Assembly (NCBI GenBank): GCA_963210315.1
Contig: OY723314.1
Location: 1,178,001-1,242,000 of the forward strand
Direction of reading: 5' to 3'
From: Rhynchopus euleeides
Lineage: Eukaryota; Euglenozoa; Diplonemea; Diplonemida; Diplonemidae
DNA: 64,000 nucleotides
Below, in pieces: positions 22,001-33,351 of this stretch (positions within the stretch are counted from its first letter, which is position 1; the number at the start of each line of letters is the position of its first letter). The position numbers and the translations under genes are program-made. The notes below the pieces were generated by a model. The model did not search any database. It saw nothing but the letters and a program-made list of their open reading frames with translations, and was not told the DNA's origin.

Positions 22001-25000
22001 TCCACTTCACGTGGGTTACGGGGTTTGGGACAACGATGATATGTTGTGTCCGACGACAAGGTAAGGTAAGCTCATCGAGGTACACCAAACCGGAGTTGTC
22101 AAATCAAAAAAGACACACCGCCCGAGAGGCAATTGGTGTGACACAACAGCGATGACACAACCACTCTGCCCGAGGGGGCGCGTTTTTAGCGACCGAGACC
22201 TCCTCTCCTGACTGAGGGACACACGATCTGACCGTCCGAGAGACGCAGCATTCTACCCTGCCCGAGGGGCACCCACTCTCCTGACCGAGAGACACGCAGT
22301 CTTGCCCGAGGGGCACCTGGTTTCCTGACCGAGACAATATTCTGCCCGAGGGGCACTCACTCTCCCGACCGAGAGACACGCAGTTTTGCCCGAGGGGCAC
22401 CTGTTCTCCTGACCGAGACAATATTCTGCCCGAGGGGCACCCACTCTCCCGACCGAGAGACGCAGCATCTCGCCCGAGGGGCACCTGTTCTCCTGACCGA
22501 GACAAAAATTTTGCCCGAGGGGCACCCACTCTCCCGACCGAGAGACACGCAGTCTTGCCCGAGGGGCACCTGTTCTCCTGACCGAGACAATATTCTGCCC
22601 GAGGGGCATCCACTCTCCCGACCGAGAGACGCAGCATCTCGCCCGAGGGGCACCTGTTCTCCTGACCGAGACAATATTCTGCCCGAGGGGCACTCACTCT
22701 CCCGACCGAGAGACACGCAGTTTTGCCCGAGGGGCACCTGTTCTCCTGCCCGAGACAATATTCTGCCCGAGGGGCACCCACTCTCCCGACCGAGAGACGC
22801 AGCATCTCGCCCGAGGGGCACCTGTTCTCCTGACCGAGACAAAAATTTTGCCCGAGGGGCACCCACTCTCCCGACCGAGAGACACGCAGTCTTGCCCGAG
22901 GGGCACCTGTTCTCCTGACCGAGACAATATTCTGCCCGAGGGGCATCCACTCTCCCGACCGAGAGACGCAGCATCTCGCCCGAGGGGCACCTGTTCTCCT
23001 GACCGAGACAATATTCTGCCCGAGGGGCACTCACTCTCCCGACCGAGAGACACGCAGTTTTGCCCGAGGGGCACCCGTTATCCTGACCGAGACAAAACTA
23101 TGCCCGAGGGGCACCCACTCTCCCGACCGAGAGACGCAGCATCTCGCCCGAGGGGCACCTGTTCTCCTGACCGAGACAAAAATTTTGCCCGAGGGGCACC
23201 CGCTCTCCCGACCGAGAGATACACAATCTTGCCCGAGGGGCACCAAATCCCGACCGAGAAGACGACCCTCACACCATGCTCGTGTCAGGTCTCAAGAGGG
23301 CCGAAGCCGCGGTTGAGGACAACAACACCCCCACGCACTGGTTCTAATAAATGACGGCGAGGTGCACGGGGGGATCAGCACGAAGGAGGGGCGCAAAAAG
23401 ATGGGGATGATGACGCCGTGGTGTTCAAGGTGGTCCTCCGCCGCTTATGAACGTGACAGCGGGACAGCGCTGCGCCCGTGGCCGCAGCGGATTGAGGACA
23501 TTCCCATCAGCCATCGAGACTATCACCGCGCCTCGCCGAAAACCTGCTTCACGCTTGATCGCGCTCAAGGTTTCCAAACGCATACTTCAGCTGGAGGTTC
23601 CGTCACAGAGGCGCTGACAAAGGCGGGACCAAGAGCAACAGTCGGGTGCTGATAAATGGGTCGATACTGATGCAGCAAAGTGACGTCAGTGATATCCAAC
23701 TCCTACTTTCCTGACCGAGACACGATCTTGCCGAGGAGCATCGGACCGAGACACCCACTTCTGCCTGAGGGGCACCTAGCCGAGACGCATTTTTCCTGCC
23801 CGAGGGGCATCTCGCCGAGACATTACCTGCCTGAGGGGCACCTGGCCACGACATACCTACAGCTTACGCTTGCGGGGCACCCTGCCTGAGGAGCACCTGG
23901 CCAAGACATACATTTCCGCCTACGAGGCACCCTGCCCGAGGGGCACCTGGTCAAGACACACACTTCCGCCTACGGGGCACCCTGCCCGAGGGGCACCTGG
24001 TCAAGACACACACTTCCGCCTACGGGGCACCCTGCCCGAGGGGCACCTGGCCAAGACATACACTTCCGCCTACGAGGCACCCTGCCCGAGGGGCACCTGG
24101 CCAAGACAGACACTTCCGCCTACGAGGCACCCTGCCCGAGGGGCACCTGGCCAAGACATACACTTCCGCCTACGAGGCACCCTGCCCGAGGGGCACCTGG
24201 TCAAGACATACATTTCCGCCTACGGGGCACCCTGCCTGAGGGGCATCTGGCCGCGACATACATTTCCGCCTACGGGGCACCCTGCCTGAGGGGCACCTGG
24301 CCAAGACGCACATTCATGCCCGAGGGACACCGGGCCGAGACATTACATTCCCTGCCTGAGGGACACCTGGCCGAGACACATTCCTGCCGAGGGGCACTCA
24401 CTCCCGACCGCGAGACGCAGGATTTTGCCTGAGGGGCACCTCCTCTCCTGACCGAGACACAACCCCGCCCAGCACAGTGCCGAGGGGCATTTACGCTTTC
24501 GACTGGAATACCGAGCCTGACCCGGGGAGACACAATCGTGCCACAATCGTGAGGGGCATACTCTCTTGATTGAGAAATACACCTTTTTTGCCCGAGCGAC
24601 GGCACCTGAAGGCGGAAGGGTGGCCTGTCACACACAGCCTGCCAGATCCAGCTCGAGCACGGTGACGCGACGTGAGCTTTCCGAGGGCGACAGTTTTCGT
24701 GTACCAATGCAACGCCCCCGGACACGCCCCCGAGAAGCCGGCACGTCTGTCGTGCCCAGCTTATCTGCGCGAATGCCGACTACGCGCACCCCGGCGTCAA
24801 GCGGATGCCCGCACACGCCCCAAGCGGGGCATACTCCGTCGAAGCATAGTCTCCCTGCCGGGGGACACACATTCAAGCCTGCATTATTCACAGGGGTCAG
24901 GGGGAGTTCCGGGCGTCTGTGGCCCGGTGTTGAGACGTACGACCTCACAGTTCCATGCAGGGAAGGGGAGCTGCTGACTGGACACCTGCGAGGTGCCGTG

Positions 25001-28000
25001 GGACATACACAGAGATCAGGTATCCAACACAGCCGAGACGCTCTCCCAAGCTGCACTGCTCGGGGAGCAAAAGAAGCAGCGACTGAGAGACGCGTCCGCA
25101 TCGCCTGTGTCAGCGGTGCCGCCGCTGAGGGGGTCCACCGAAACCGCAGCCATGGCAGCGGGCCGAGATCATTCCACAAGGTTGGGGGGCAGTCGGCCAG
25201 TCTTCCCGAGTACCCAGCAGCCTACTCGACAAGCCCGAACAGCGACTGCAGCGTGCGACAAGCTCCGGTCCGCGGGGACTCACCTCTCTCATTAAGAAGG
25301 CGACTCCGAGAATCCTTCTGGCATGCCCACACCTCCAGGGCCTCGAATTTCCTCACGCACCGGGAAATACGCCCTCCACACTGAGTCCGGGCGTTACCAC
25401 TGAATCGACGCCACGTGGGGCCACAGGGCCTCCGTTTGATGCGCTGTCTACGAGGCGGGCGATGGGGCAGGTACAGTGGGGATCAGCCCAGTGGGAAGGG
25501 GGCCGCAGGAACGTGTTGTCCACCGCTCGAGCGGAGTTCAGGAGACGACAGTGCGCGCGATCGCCCTCTTTCACCCAGAAGGGCCGGCACCTCTCACACC
25601 TACCCCTGGGCACTCCATGCAGCGTCTCCAGTGCGCCATGAAGAGGCGCGTTGGGCTTCACCCCGCAACTCGCTCGCAGCCAGCGAAGACCGGAGAGGAC
25701 ACAGAGAGCCACAGAGCGATCGAGATCACGCCGGAAAGCACCGGGTGTTGGCCGGGCTCCCGAAGGGCGAGAGTTTAAGACGGCCGGACAGTAGACTGCT
25801 GCGGAGGAGCTGGGAGGCGAGTTTCAGACTGTGATTTCTCGATCCGCCGAGCCCTGTCCCCAGGCGAGAGCTGCCGGGTCATGGTGGCTGAATATGCACG
25901 AGCGTCGCGGTGGTGGTGCTGGGAGCGCACCAGAGGACTGTCACGCTGAGGGGCTGGGCATGGCCACTGACTACCTGGATACGGCCGTCTCAGTGCATCG
26001 CCCGGGGTGCAAAACGACATCGAGGATGTCAGGAAGAAGGGTCATGTGGGCACACACCAATATGTCGGAGACGTGAAGAAGCCTCGAGGGGAAGGGTTCC
26101 CCAGGGGATGGAGGATCCCGAAGAGGTACAGGGTGAGGATTCAAATACCCGGAGTGGGAAACGCACCAGACGTCGGGGGTCAGCCAAGAGCGGGTGGTTG
26201 CAGCACAGGCGGGGCTGTGTGCAACCTTTGCCCCCTTAGTTTCGCCGGGTTGAGACGCATCAACTCTCTCGCCGGGTGCGGCAACTGGAGAGACAGGCAT
26301 GTTGTCGATAGGGCACACCAAGAATCACGAGGCTGACCACACGACGGCGGCACACGGCCGAGGCAGGCGGATCCCCTCAGCGAGTGAGGTTCGATCGTTT
26401 TCCGTACAAGGTGCTCGTGACAACGTAGAAAGCGGTACATTACCATCGGAGGGATGCATACGATGGGCGACGGAGCCTGATCACTTCAATAGTAGACCGT
26501 TCGCGCGGCGTCCCTAAGTCCTTGGGTCCTAAGGGTCCTGGGTGGAAGCGTCCAATGCAACACTCACAGCATAGAGGCCAAGTGTTTCTCGTAGTATTTT
26601 GCACATAACACACCTGTGTGGTACGGGAAATGCTACGAGGAACGCGATGGACTCGGGACTGCTGCTGGCCTCTCTTGCTATGGTTTACTTATGTTTCGTG
26701 CTCCACCTGCTCCACCTCATTCTGCACTTCAGATGATCCACTTCACGTGGGTTACGGGGTTTGGGACAACGATGATATGTTGTGTCCGACGACAAGGTAA
26801 GGTAAGCTCATCGAGGTACACCAAACCGGAGTTGTCAAATCAAAAAAAAATATGGGGGGGGGGGTTTCAAAGTGCAAGAGGTGGAGCCCGTTCAACAGGT
26901 GGAAGCGTCCAATGCAACACTCACAGCATAGAGGCCAAGTGTTTCTCGTAGTATTTTTGCTGCCACTTTACGACCCAGCGGAGGCACAGATAGCTAGCTC
27001 TGTGTTTTGGCAGATGGTTTTCGGCAGGTTTCCTCTGACCCACACCCACCACCCCACACCACCCCCCTCCGCCCCCCCCCACACAGGCACTATCCTGCAC
27101 CACCTGTGTGCCTACTCCTCCCCAGAGGTGATTGACATCTGCCTGCAGTCACCCGTGCTGCGGACCCACCTGGGAGACGACAGCTTCTGGGAGATCCGCG
27201 ACGCGCACAACCGCACCGCCGTGCAGCGCGTCCTCCACCGGCAGCACCGGGAGCAGGTCGTCGACATCCTCAACATGCTCCTGGCTTACGGCGACGTCAT
27301 GTCCCTCACCAGCACCGACGCACACGGCCTGACACCGCTCCTCTCCGCGGCCCACACGGGGCAGTGGGATGCCGCGTGGCTCCTCGCCACGACACATGTC
27401 TACCGGCAGGGGGTCGCGATCTGCGCCCCATGCGGCTCCACCGCACTCCACTGGATAGTCCGCGACATCCCGTCACCCCAGGAGGCCGTTGAATGGGTGC
27501 AGGAGCTGGCCAGACCCATCGTGTTGGAGCACGGCACCCTCGACCTCCTTGACAGCACAGGGGAGTCGATCCTCCACAAGGCGGCGCGCCGCTGCTTCGC
27601 CTCCGTCTGCGAGCTCCTCGTGGTGGAGCATGGCTGTGATGCCTTCGGGGGTGGCGTCCCCCCCATCCACTGCTGCCTCCAGCAGCACAGCAGGTTCGCC
27701 GCGTCAACATCCTGCGCGCTGACCCTGCTGCGGTTTGGGCTTCCGGCAAACGCATCCCATGGTGACGCGCGTGTCATCTCGCTGGTTAACCTGCAGGATG
27801 TCTACGGGAGGACGCCACTCATGCTTGCGGCGGAGAACGGACACCTCGCCGCCTGCAAGGAGCTGCTGCAGCTGGGAGCCGACGCGATTCCCCCCGGCCT
27901 CCCCGGGGATACCGCGCTGGATCTCGCCTTCCGCTTCAAAGCAGATACCCCCGAGGAATACGAAGGGTTTGTCACAGAGGTGCTCGAGAGGCTAGTCACC

Positions 28001-31000
28001 GCGACAGGCGGGGAGGCGCTGAAACAGGTCGACAAATCCACCCTAGTGTTCGCAGCGATAGAGAAGGGGGCCATGTCGCTCCTCCGGCTCCTCTGCTCCT
28101 ACGAAGGGGTCGCGCCTCTGGAGATGGTGGGTCCATCAGGGGAATCTGCCCTCGCCGCGGCGCTGCAGGTGGAGCAGGCGCAGCTCTACGCATTCTGCGA
28201 ATCGACACCTCGTGCCCAGATGGCAAGGCTCGTCGAGGCTGCGGCAGCAGCCAGCGAGGCCCGGGGTGCCGCCGGCCTGCATGGGGATGATGCCAACGAC
28301 CTCCGCGACCGCCCGCAGACCCCCCGGGCGGGGAAAGGGTTCCGCCCGTCGCGCTGTGCTGTCGATGCCGACCCCCCTCCCTTCGTGGAGCCGCTGCAGA
28401 TCCACAGCGGCAGCAGCAGCCGCGGCGGGGCAGCCGCCGCTGCGTCTGCCGGCGGAGGGGGGCCGCACCACGCCCCGCCAAACTGGGGGCAGGTCGAGCG
28501 CCACGTCACGTCGGGCCGGGGCGCGGAGTGCGCCTTCGCCTCCCCGATCCCAGCCTTTCTGGTGTGCAGCGCGACACTCGAGGGGCAGACGGATCTCCTC
28601 TACGACAGGCTCCGCAGGATGTCCCCCCGAGGCGGGTGTGGCGGGGTCGGCACCCCTGCGGGTCGCCTCCGGCGTCGCCTCCCAGGGCAGGCCTGCAGCC
28701 TCTCGCAGGTGAAGTTTGGCAGCGGGTCGTTCCGTGTGGGTGCGGCGGGTGGGGTACCCCCTCCACTGCTGGAGCCGCAGTCGCCGGTGTCGCCGAGGGT
28801 GGGATCGTCTTTCTCCTCCCCGGCGGGGCTGGGGGATGGGGTCAGGTTCGGAAGCACGGCAGTCCTATCGAGGCATCAGAGCTCAGCGGCGCTGGGGTCA
28901 CGCCAGCCCCAGCCCCAGCCGCAGCCCATCCAGGCAAATACCGGGAGATATGACGGGGCGCTGCGGTACCTCTGCCGGACGGATGACCCCCTTCTCTGCG
29001 CCACCCTCTCCGCATCGGAGGAGCCCACCATCGTCGCCGACTGGCTGGAGACCTTCGGCCTGCCCCCTCCAGAGAAGCCAGGCGGTGTCCCGCCGCCACC
29101 CCCGACAGGCTCCCCTCCGGATAACACAGGCAGGGCCAGCCCCTCTGTCTGCCTCTCTCTGTCAGGCTCTCACGAGGATCGGGCCGAGGCTGCGGCGAGC
29201 CGCGGAGGGAGCCCGCGCCACTCGCGGCTCTCCAGGGTGTCGGGGGCGGGGGGCGGGGGTGGGGTTCGGGGTACGGCATCGACGGCATCCGCGCTGTGCG
29301 CGCCGCACCTCAAGGTGGAGTCGCGCGTCGCGGTGCTGCAGCCCGGGCTTGTCGATAGGCACCGGAGGTACTGCGACTTCTCCCGCACAACCCACGCCCT
29401 CCCCACGGAGGTCGATTTCCCCCTGGGGTGTGGGGAGCGCCTGAAGCCTTCGGAGGAGGCCCTCTTCCTCGAGGTGATCTCGCTGTGCCCTTCGGTTCTG
29501 GCGCTTTCCCCGCTTCTCCTCAACAGGTTCACGGCACGGCTCCTCCACGTGAGGCTGGGCGGGGGGTCGCCTTCAGGCTCGGGGGGTGCCACTCTGATGG
29601 ACAGAAACGTCGTCTCCGCCGCGACTGTCGCAGCCATGTCCCCCGCCTCGCTGCTCCTCCTCTGCACCAGCTCCGCGGAGATGCGAGATTGGATCCTCCC
29701 GCCAAACGGGCTCTACAGCCTCCACGTGTCAGAGCTGTCCTCCTCCGCCGCCTCCCTGTTCCACGCATCGGTGGTGTTCCCCAACTCCTTCGCGATGAAG
29801 GCGCTCTCCCCTATCCTTCCCATCTCCGCAGCAGGGGAGCTCCTCCAAGTCGCTGTCGAGCGGGGCACAGTCGATGCCGTCACAACGGTGATCTCCCTCC
29901 CGACGCACCACGCCGGTGGGGGGGAGGGGAAAAGCGGAAGGTCTGCTGTGGTGCCAGGTGGGCAGGCTCGCACCGCAGAGGGAAGCCGTGTGTCTGCCGG
30001 AAAACCGGCTGGAGGCGGTGGGGGAGGAGGGAGTGCTTCGAACGGCAGTCCACTCATGGACAGCTTCTTCCGGAGGCCTGTGTTGGAGAGGAGTTGGGAT
30101 CTCTTCTCGGTGCTGCTGAGCCATCGGGTTTCGCTGACTAAGAAGGCGCTGCTTTACATTCTGGATCAGGGTGAGATCGGGTGTAGCACCGACATCGGGG
30201 ACACCGTGCTGCACATCCTGGCGCTGAACGACCAGCATGAGCTGTTCGGCGGGTTCCTCCAGCAGGTCCCCCACCTTGCAACTCTGGACATCGACCCCGA
30301 CGCGAGGAATGTGTTTGGCAAAACGGCAACACACTACGCCTCGCACCAGTTCCTCCTCCCCCTGTCGCAGGTCTCGAAGACTGCGAAGCTCGCCCTCCGA
30401 TATGAGAATATTTTAGGCTCCGACGAGGCGTCGCGCCTCCAATGCGAGGCGCTTCTGAACAGCCACATGGCCCTGGCAAAGGCACCGAGCCACGCCAACC
30501 TCAGGGGCACGTTGGGCGATACCGGCCTCTCCCGCACCCCATCGGTGGAGGTCTTCCAGCGCGTCCGCAGCAGCGCAAAGCTGTTGGGGTCGGGAGCGGC
30601 GTCGGCATCCCCTCTGCGCGGGGAGGCCACGCCAACAACACCCCCGGTGCCCGGGAGTAATCTGGAGCGGATTGCGAGGTCTATCGACGAGATTCACGGA
30701 AGAAGGGGGCGGACCTCACCCACGGTGCTGCACGTCAGCCGCCCGGGCAGCCGGATGTACGGCGCACCCGAGGCGGGGGGCCGCACGCTGTTCTCCCTGA
30801 AGGTGAGATACGACGAGCAGGCGAAGCCCGCCCCACCCCCCCTCCCGCGCCCCCACTCCGCACAGCCGGGCTGCACCCCCGTCTCCCCTCCAGGGAGTCC
30901 GGGTGGGGGTAGGGGTGGTGGCGGGGGTGGGGTGTCGGGGGGGTGGCCCCCCTCCCGCTCACCGTCCCCCGCGTCCTGCGGGAGGAGTTCCCGCGCCGGA

Positions 31001-31279
31001 GGCGGGGCGCTGTCCCCCTGCCCGCCTGTGGGGGAGGGGAGGTGTGGGTTTTCCCCGGCGAAGAAGGGCTCGTTGGGTGGAGGCCGTGGTGTTGGCGGGC
31101 GGGGCGGGGCAGCCAAGTGGCGTAACGCGGATTTGTCGCGGCAGAAGATTGCCCCGGAGAGGCACCGCTGGAAGAACAGCAGGGTGGTGCCGCCGGGCAG
31201 GCGGGCCGGACGCGGTGGGGCCCGCGTGGTCGGAGGGGGCGGTGTGGGTGGTGACGATGACATCCGCCCTGTCTGGTGA
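16079..31279 (+). CDS. Giant ankyrin-repeat protein, four exons
   Basis: The exons are 16079-21046, 21230-21301, 21557-21644 and 27087-31279. They give about 3,106 residues. Introns 1 and 2 are phase 0 with GTATGT donors and CTGCAG acceptors. Intron 3 (5,442 bp) is phase 1, and its junction restores a well-formed ankyrin start, GLK|GTILHHLCAYSS. Residues 1-125 form an unrecognised N-terminal domain, 130-205 are proline-rich, and about 205-310 look like a beta-sandwich. Ankyrin repeats then run through most of exon 1 (for example DQHGETPLSICCNAL and DRLGRTPLHLASG) and the first third of exon 4 (DVYGRTPLMLAAENGHLAACKE). Exon 4 ends in a long, glycine/serine/proline-rich basic tail. There are no membrane segments. 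A scaffold role is inferred. The exons show no break despite the insertions in intron 3. Confidence 0.85.
21322..21418 (-). mobile_element. MITE family 1, copy 2 (in intron 2)
   Basis: This copy is in reverse orientation to copy 1, with TIRs GGGGTCTTCGCT and AGCGAAGACCCC. It lies about 20 bases downstream of the intron 2 donor of the giant ankyrin gene. TTGG flanks both sides, consistent with a short target-site duplication. Confidence 0.85.
21693..21860 (+). mobile_element. MITE family 3, left part of a split copy
   Basis: This matches the intact copies at 37427-37632 and 51901-52107 from TGTTAG through CTCGGTTTT, where similarity stops abruptly. The missing right end (TGCTGCCACTTTACGACCC) is found at 26958-26993. 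The element was therefore split by a 5.1-kb insertion. Confidence 0.8.
21861..22111 (+). repeat. 251-bp direct repeat, left copy
   Basis: It is virtually identical to 26597-26847. Inside the flanking T and A runs it begins TGCACATAACACACC and ends GTTGTCAAATCA, so it has TG...CA ends as LTRs do. No primer-binding site or coding region is recognisable between the copies. A solo duplication is equally possible. If it is an LTR relic, it is a non-coding one and young, because the two copies have hardly diverged. Confidence 0.7.
22150..23275. repeat. GC-rich minisatellite, 42-bp units in a 337-bp higher-order repeat
   Basis: The monomers are about 40-43 bp and all contain CCCGAGGGGCACC and CCGACCGAGA or CTGACCGAGA. 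Diagnostic variants recur exactly every 337 bp: GACAAAAATTTT occurs at 22501, 22838 and 23175. This equals eight monomers. The array is open in several frames on both strands because of its composition. I do not take these frames as genes. Confidence 0.9.
23276..23869. other. Intronic spacer between minisatellites
   Basis: This mixed-composition sequence lies within intron 3 of the giant ankyrin gene. From about 23700 it grades into CTGAGGGGCACC motifs related to both flanking arrays. I see no gene. Confidence 0.5.
23870..24440. repeat. 50-bp minisatellite
   Basis: The core (about 23880-24300) is made of 50-bp units reading GGGCACCTGG, CCAAGACATACACTTCCGCC and TACGAGGCACCCTGCCCGAG in succession. 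It shares CCCGAGGGGCACC with the 42-bp array, so the two probably have a common origin. The edges decay into single degenerate units. Confidence 0.85.
24441..26596. other. Unassigned sequence inside the intron 3 insertion
   Basis: The longest open frame (24566-25384, 272 codons) shows no recognisable domain and strong compositional bias. I found no reverse transcriptase, integrase or transposase motif by eye. A 60-bp repeat at 26540-26600 recurs at 26899-26957 and resembles 547-600. Confidence 0.5.
26597..26847 (+). repeat. 251-bp direct repeat, right copy
   Basis: This is the partner of 21861-22111. It is bracketed by two copies of a 60-bp repeat (GGTGGAAGCGTCCAATGCAA...), at 26540-26600 and 26899-26957. 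Shortly after the second comes the right end of the split MITE (26958-26993), which marks the right border of the whole insertion. Confidence 0.7.
26958..26993 (+). mobile_element. MITE family 3, right part of the split copy
   Basis: The sequence matches the right end of the intact family-3 copies (CACTTTACGATCCAGCGG, then GGGCACAGATAG). It completes the element that begins at 21693. Confidence 0.75.
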
Positions 31280-32273
31280 AAGGGGGGAGGGTGGGGGGGG
31301 AAGGGAAGGGGGGTCTGGGAGGTCTGGGAGGTAAGACCTCTGAGAGAGTGTGGATCCTGAGGTGTGTCCGCACTGGAGGGGATGTGATGGGAGAGGCTCC
31401 CCATGGGTTCCGGGTGGTTCCAGGTGATTCCAGCTGGAGCAATGACGGACTCCCGCAAGCAAAAGCGGCGTGCGCTTACTTCACCTATTGATTACCTGTG
31501 GACTTGAAGGGTAGTTTACTGGCTTGCCCCTACCAGGTGCCACCGACGCTTTCCAAAAAGATTCATGCGAGTGTGTGTGCCACATGTGCTTTTCTTTTCC
31601 ACCACCCCGAATACCCTCCCTCCCCTCTCGAGCCTGGTGCTCTGCTCACACGAAGGGGTTGCACGTGCAGCCGAAGTTGTTGCAAAAAGCGCCCAAATCG
31701 CTTCACAGCGACAACTGCTCTGACGGCTTTCCCTCTCTCTCCCCCTCCTCTCCGATGGATTTCTTACAAAAAAAAGGGGCTTCTTCAAGCCGGCTTTTGC
31801 ATTGCCTCTTGCTTTTCTAAGATAAGATTGTTTACGCCCCCAACACACAATGCTGAAACCAAAGTTTCGCTCAGTGTATTGCAGAAAATCTGCTGTGAAG
31901 TGACACGAGCGAACGATCGTACCCCCCCCTCTGCTTTTAGCTCGGTCACAGGTGTGTTCTGGAAGGCGGATTCCTCCCCTGACCCCAGCCAAAACGGTGC
32001 CCACTTGGCACGCCCCACCTTCATAATCTCCAAAGCAACGCGGGGGCTGGCGTTGGACGTGATGGGCCCTGCATCGAAAATCCCCTCCCCCAGCCGCCCC
32101 CCTCCCCCGCGAGACCCCCGTTCTCTGCAACCCCTGTGCAAGAGCGGATTGAATTTGGAGCCTTGTTGGGGCCACAAGGGCTGTGTGGCAGGGTGGGTGT
32201 GGGTGGAGCATGACCCATTGAATCATGCCAATGTTTGAGTCTGGCACATCACACAAGCACACACACACACACA
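31280..32273. other. Intergenic spacer
   Basis: No supportable gene is seen. A 246-codon open frame at 31498-32238 has no recognisable domain and lies beside C-rich tracts. The spacer ends in a (CA)n microsatellite at 32253-32275 into which the next element is inserted. Confidence 0.55.
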
Positions 32274-32460
32274 CAAGCCCTCAAGACTCTTGAAGCGGCC
32301 TGACTATTTAGTGTCTTCGTCGCAGCAAGGGGGCGATATATACCACCCTTTTTATTGATTTCACGTGTCAGTGTTTGACTTTTTCGCAACTTCATTTCTT
32401 CCTTTTTCTCCCTCTCCAACCCCACCCGTGACACCACCAGGGTTTAGCTAGCCCTGGTCC

Positions 32461-32553
32461 GATTATCCCCGGTTCTTCGCTGAAGAGACGCGGCCGGGGG
32501 GAGGGGTACGAAGAGTACGCGTCGAAACCGGTGTCACGTCGTGTTGGGGAATC
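32461..32553 (+). ncRNA. Hammerhead ribozyme, left repeat
   Basis: Every conserved core position is present. CTGAAGA (32480-32486) is followed by a perfect 6-bp stem II, GACGCG (32487-32492) with CGCGTC (32518-32523), then GAAA (32524-32527). A 2-bp stem III (AC/GT) with a CGGT loop leads to the cleavage triplet GTC (32533-32535). Distal stem I pairs GATT and CCCC (32461-32470) with GGGGAATC (32546-32553). This is a type I hammerhead with a minimal stem III. The stem I region next to the core is mostly an internal loop, as in natural hammerheads that use loop-loop contacts. Confidence 0.78.
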
Positions 32554-33258
32554 CTTCGGGAGTGCGATACTGAAGGGGAGGTGCTACTGCCCGTGCAGGG
32601 CGACACCGCCTTAAAACTTTATAACCACACACAAACCCTCTATTCCCCCAGGCCTGATGAGCAATCCCCCCTGCCTCATGTTGTGACTTCCTTTCTACCT
32701 TGCACAAAACATCCCATTTGCCCCTTTACTTCCTTCGAAAGTGTTGTGACTACCCCCCCTTCCCCACCCCTCGGGAGTGCCACTCCTCTGGTGGTTAAAA
32801 GTGACCCGCCGTTGTGCCTTCGGCATCTGTTGCGTGTGCCGTCGTATGCTTCCTATGCACTAGTTATAGCTATCCGGGAGCGGCCTGCTGTCGCACCAGT
32901 GGGCTGCCCCACCTCTGCACCCTCGGTTTTTAAGATGTTCACCACAGCGGAGAATGATCCCCTTCTCTGTGGCGATCGAGCCAAGCTGGACGAGGTTCGC
33001 CTTCGGGCGAAGGTCATGTGGGCGGACAAAAGGTGCCTGCTCCTGAGACTCATCAGCAACCTGTTTCTTCCTTCAAGCCCTCAAGACTCTTGAAGCGGCC
33101 TGACTATTTAGTGTCTTTGTCGCAGCAAGGGGGCGATATATACCGCTTTTTTATTGATTTCACGTGTCAGTGTTTGACTTTTTCGCAACTTCATTTCTTC
33201 CTTTTCTCCCTCTCCAACCCCACCCGTGACACCACCAGGGTTTAGCTAGCCCTGGTCC

Positions 33259-33351
33259 GATTATCCCCGGTTCTTCGCTGAAGAGACGCGGCCGGGGGGA
33301 GGGGTACGAAGAGTACGCGTCGAAACCGGTGTCACGTCGTGTTGGGGAATC
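33259..33351 (+). ncRNA. Hammerhead ribozyme, right repeat
   Basis: This is the identical ribozyme in the second direct repeat. The core is CTGAAGA at 33278-33284, GAAA at 33322-33325 and the predicted cleavage triplet GTC at 33331-33333. Two hammerheads 798 bp apart on one transcript would release a unit-length monomer of about 800 nt, which is the expected behaviour of such elements. Confidence 0.78.

Noticed and set aside
22104-23030. 308-codon minus-strand frame and overlapping plus-strand frames with repetitive peptides
   Set aside because: They translate a minisatellite that happens to lack stops in several frames, and none has flanking coding signal.
22150-24440. CRISPR-like array
   Set aside because: The repeats are directly tandem with no unique spacers, and the context is a eukaryotic intron.
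24566-25384. 272-codon open frame in the intron insertion
   Set aside because: It has no recognisable domain, biased composition, and lies within repeat-derived intronic DNA.
21861-26847. Full LTR retrotransposon
   Set aside because: The repeats have TG...CA ends, but there is no visible polyprotein, primer site or polypurine tract, and the right repeat has extra flanking duplications.
31498-32238. 246-codon open frame after the giant ankyrin gene
   Set aside because: It has no domain, no paralogue in the window and simple-sequence stretches; treated as intergenic.
32469-32532. Type III hammerhead reading with stem III CCGGT/ACCGG
   Set aside because: It would leave stem I as one base pair with a three-base loop. 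The type I reading, with a distal stem I and a GTC cleavage triplet, fits better and agrees with the truncated copy's 5' end.
32581-33093. 170-codon open frame inside the hammerhead element
   Set aside because: It spans the left repeat and the internal segment, resembles no known protein, and retrozyme-like elements are non-coding.
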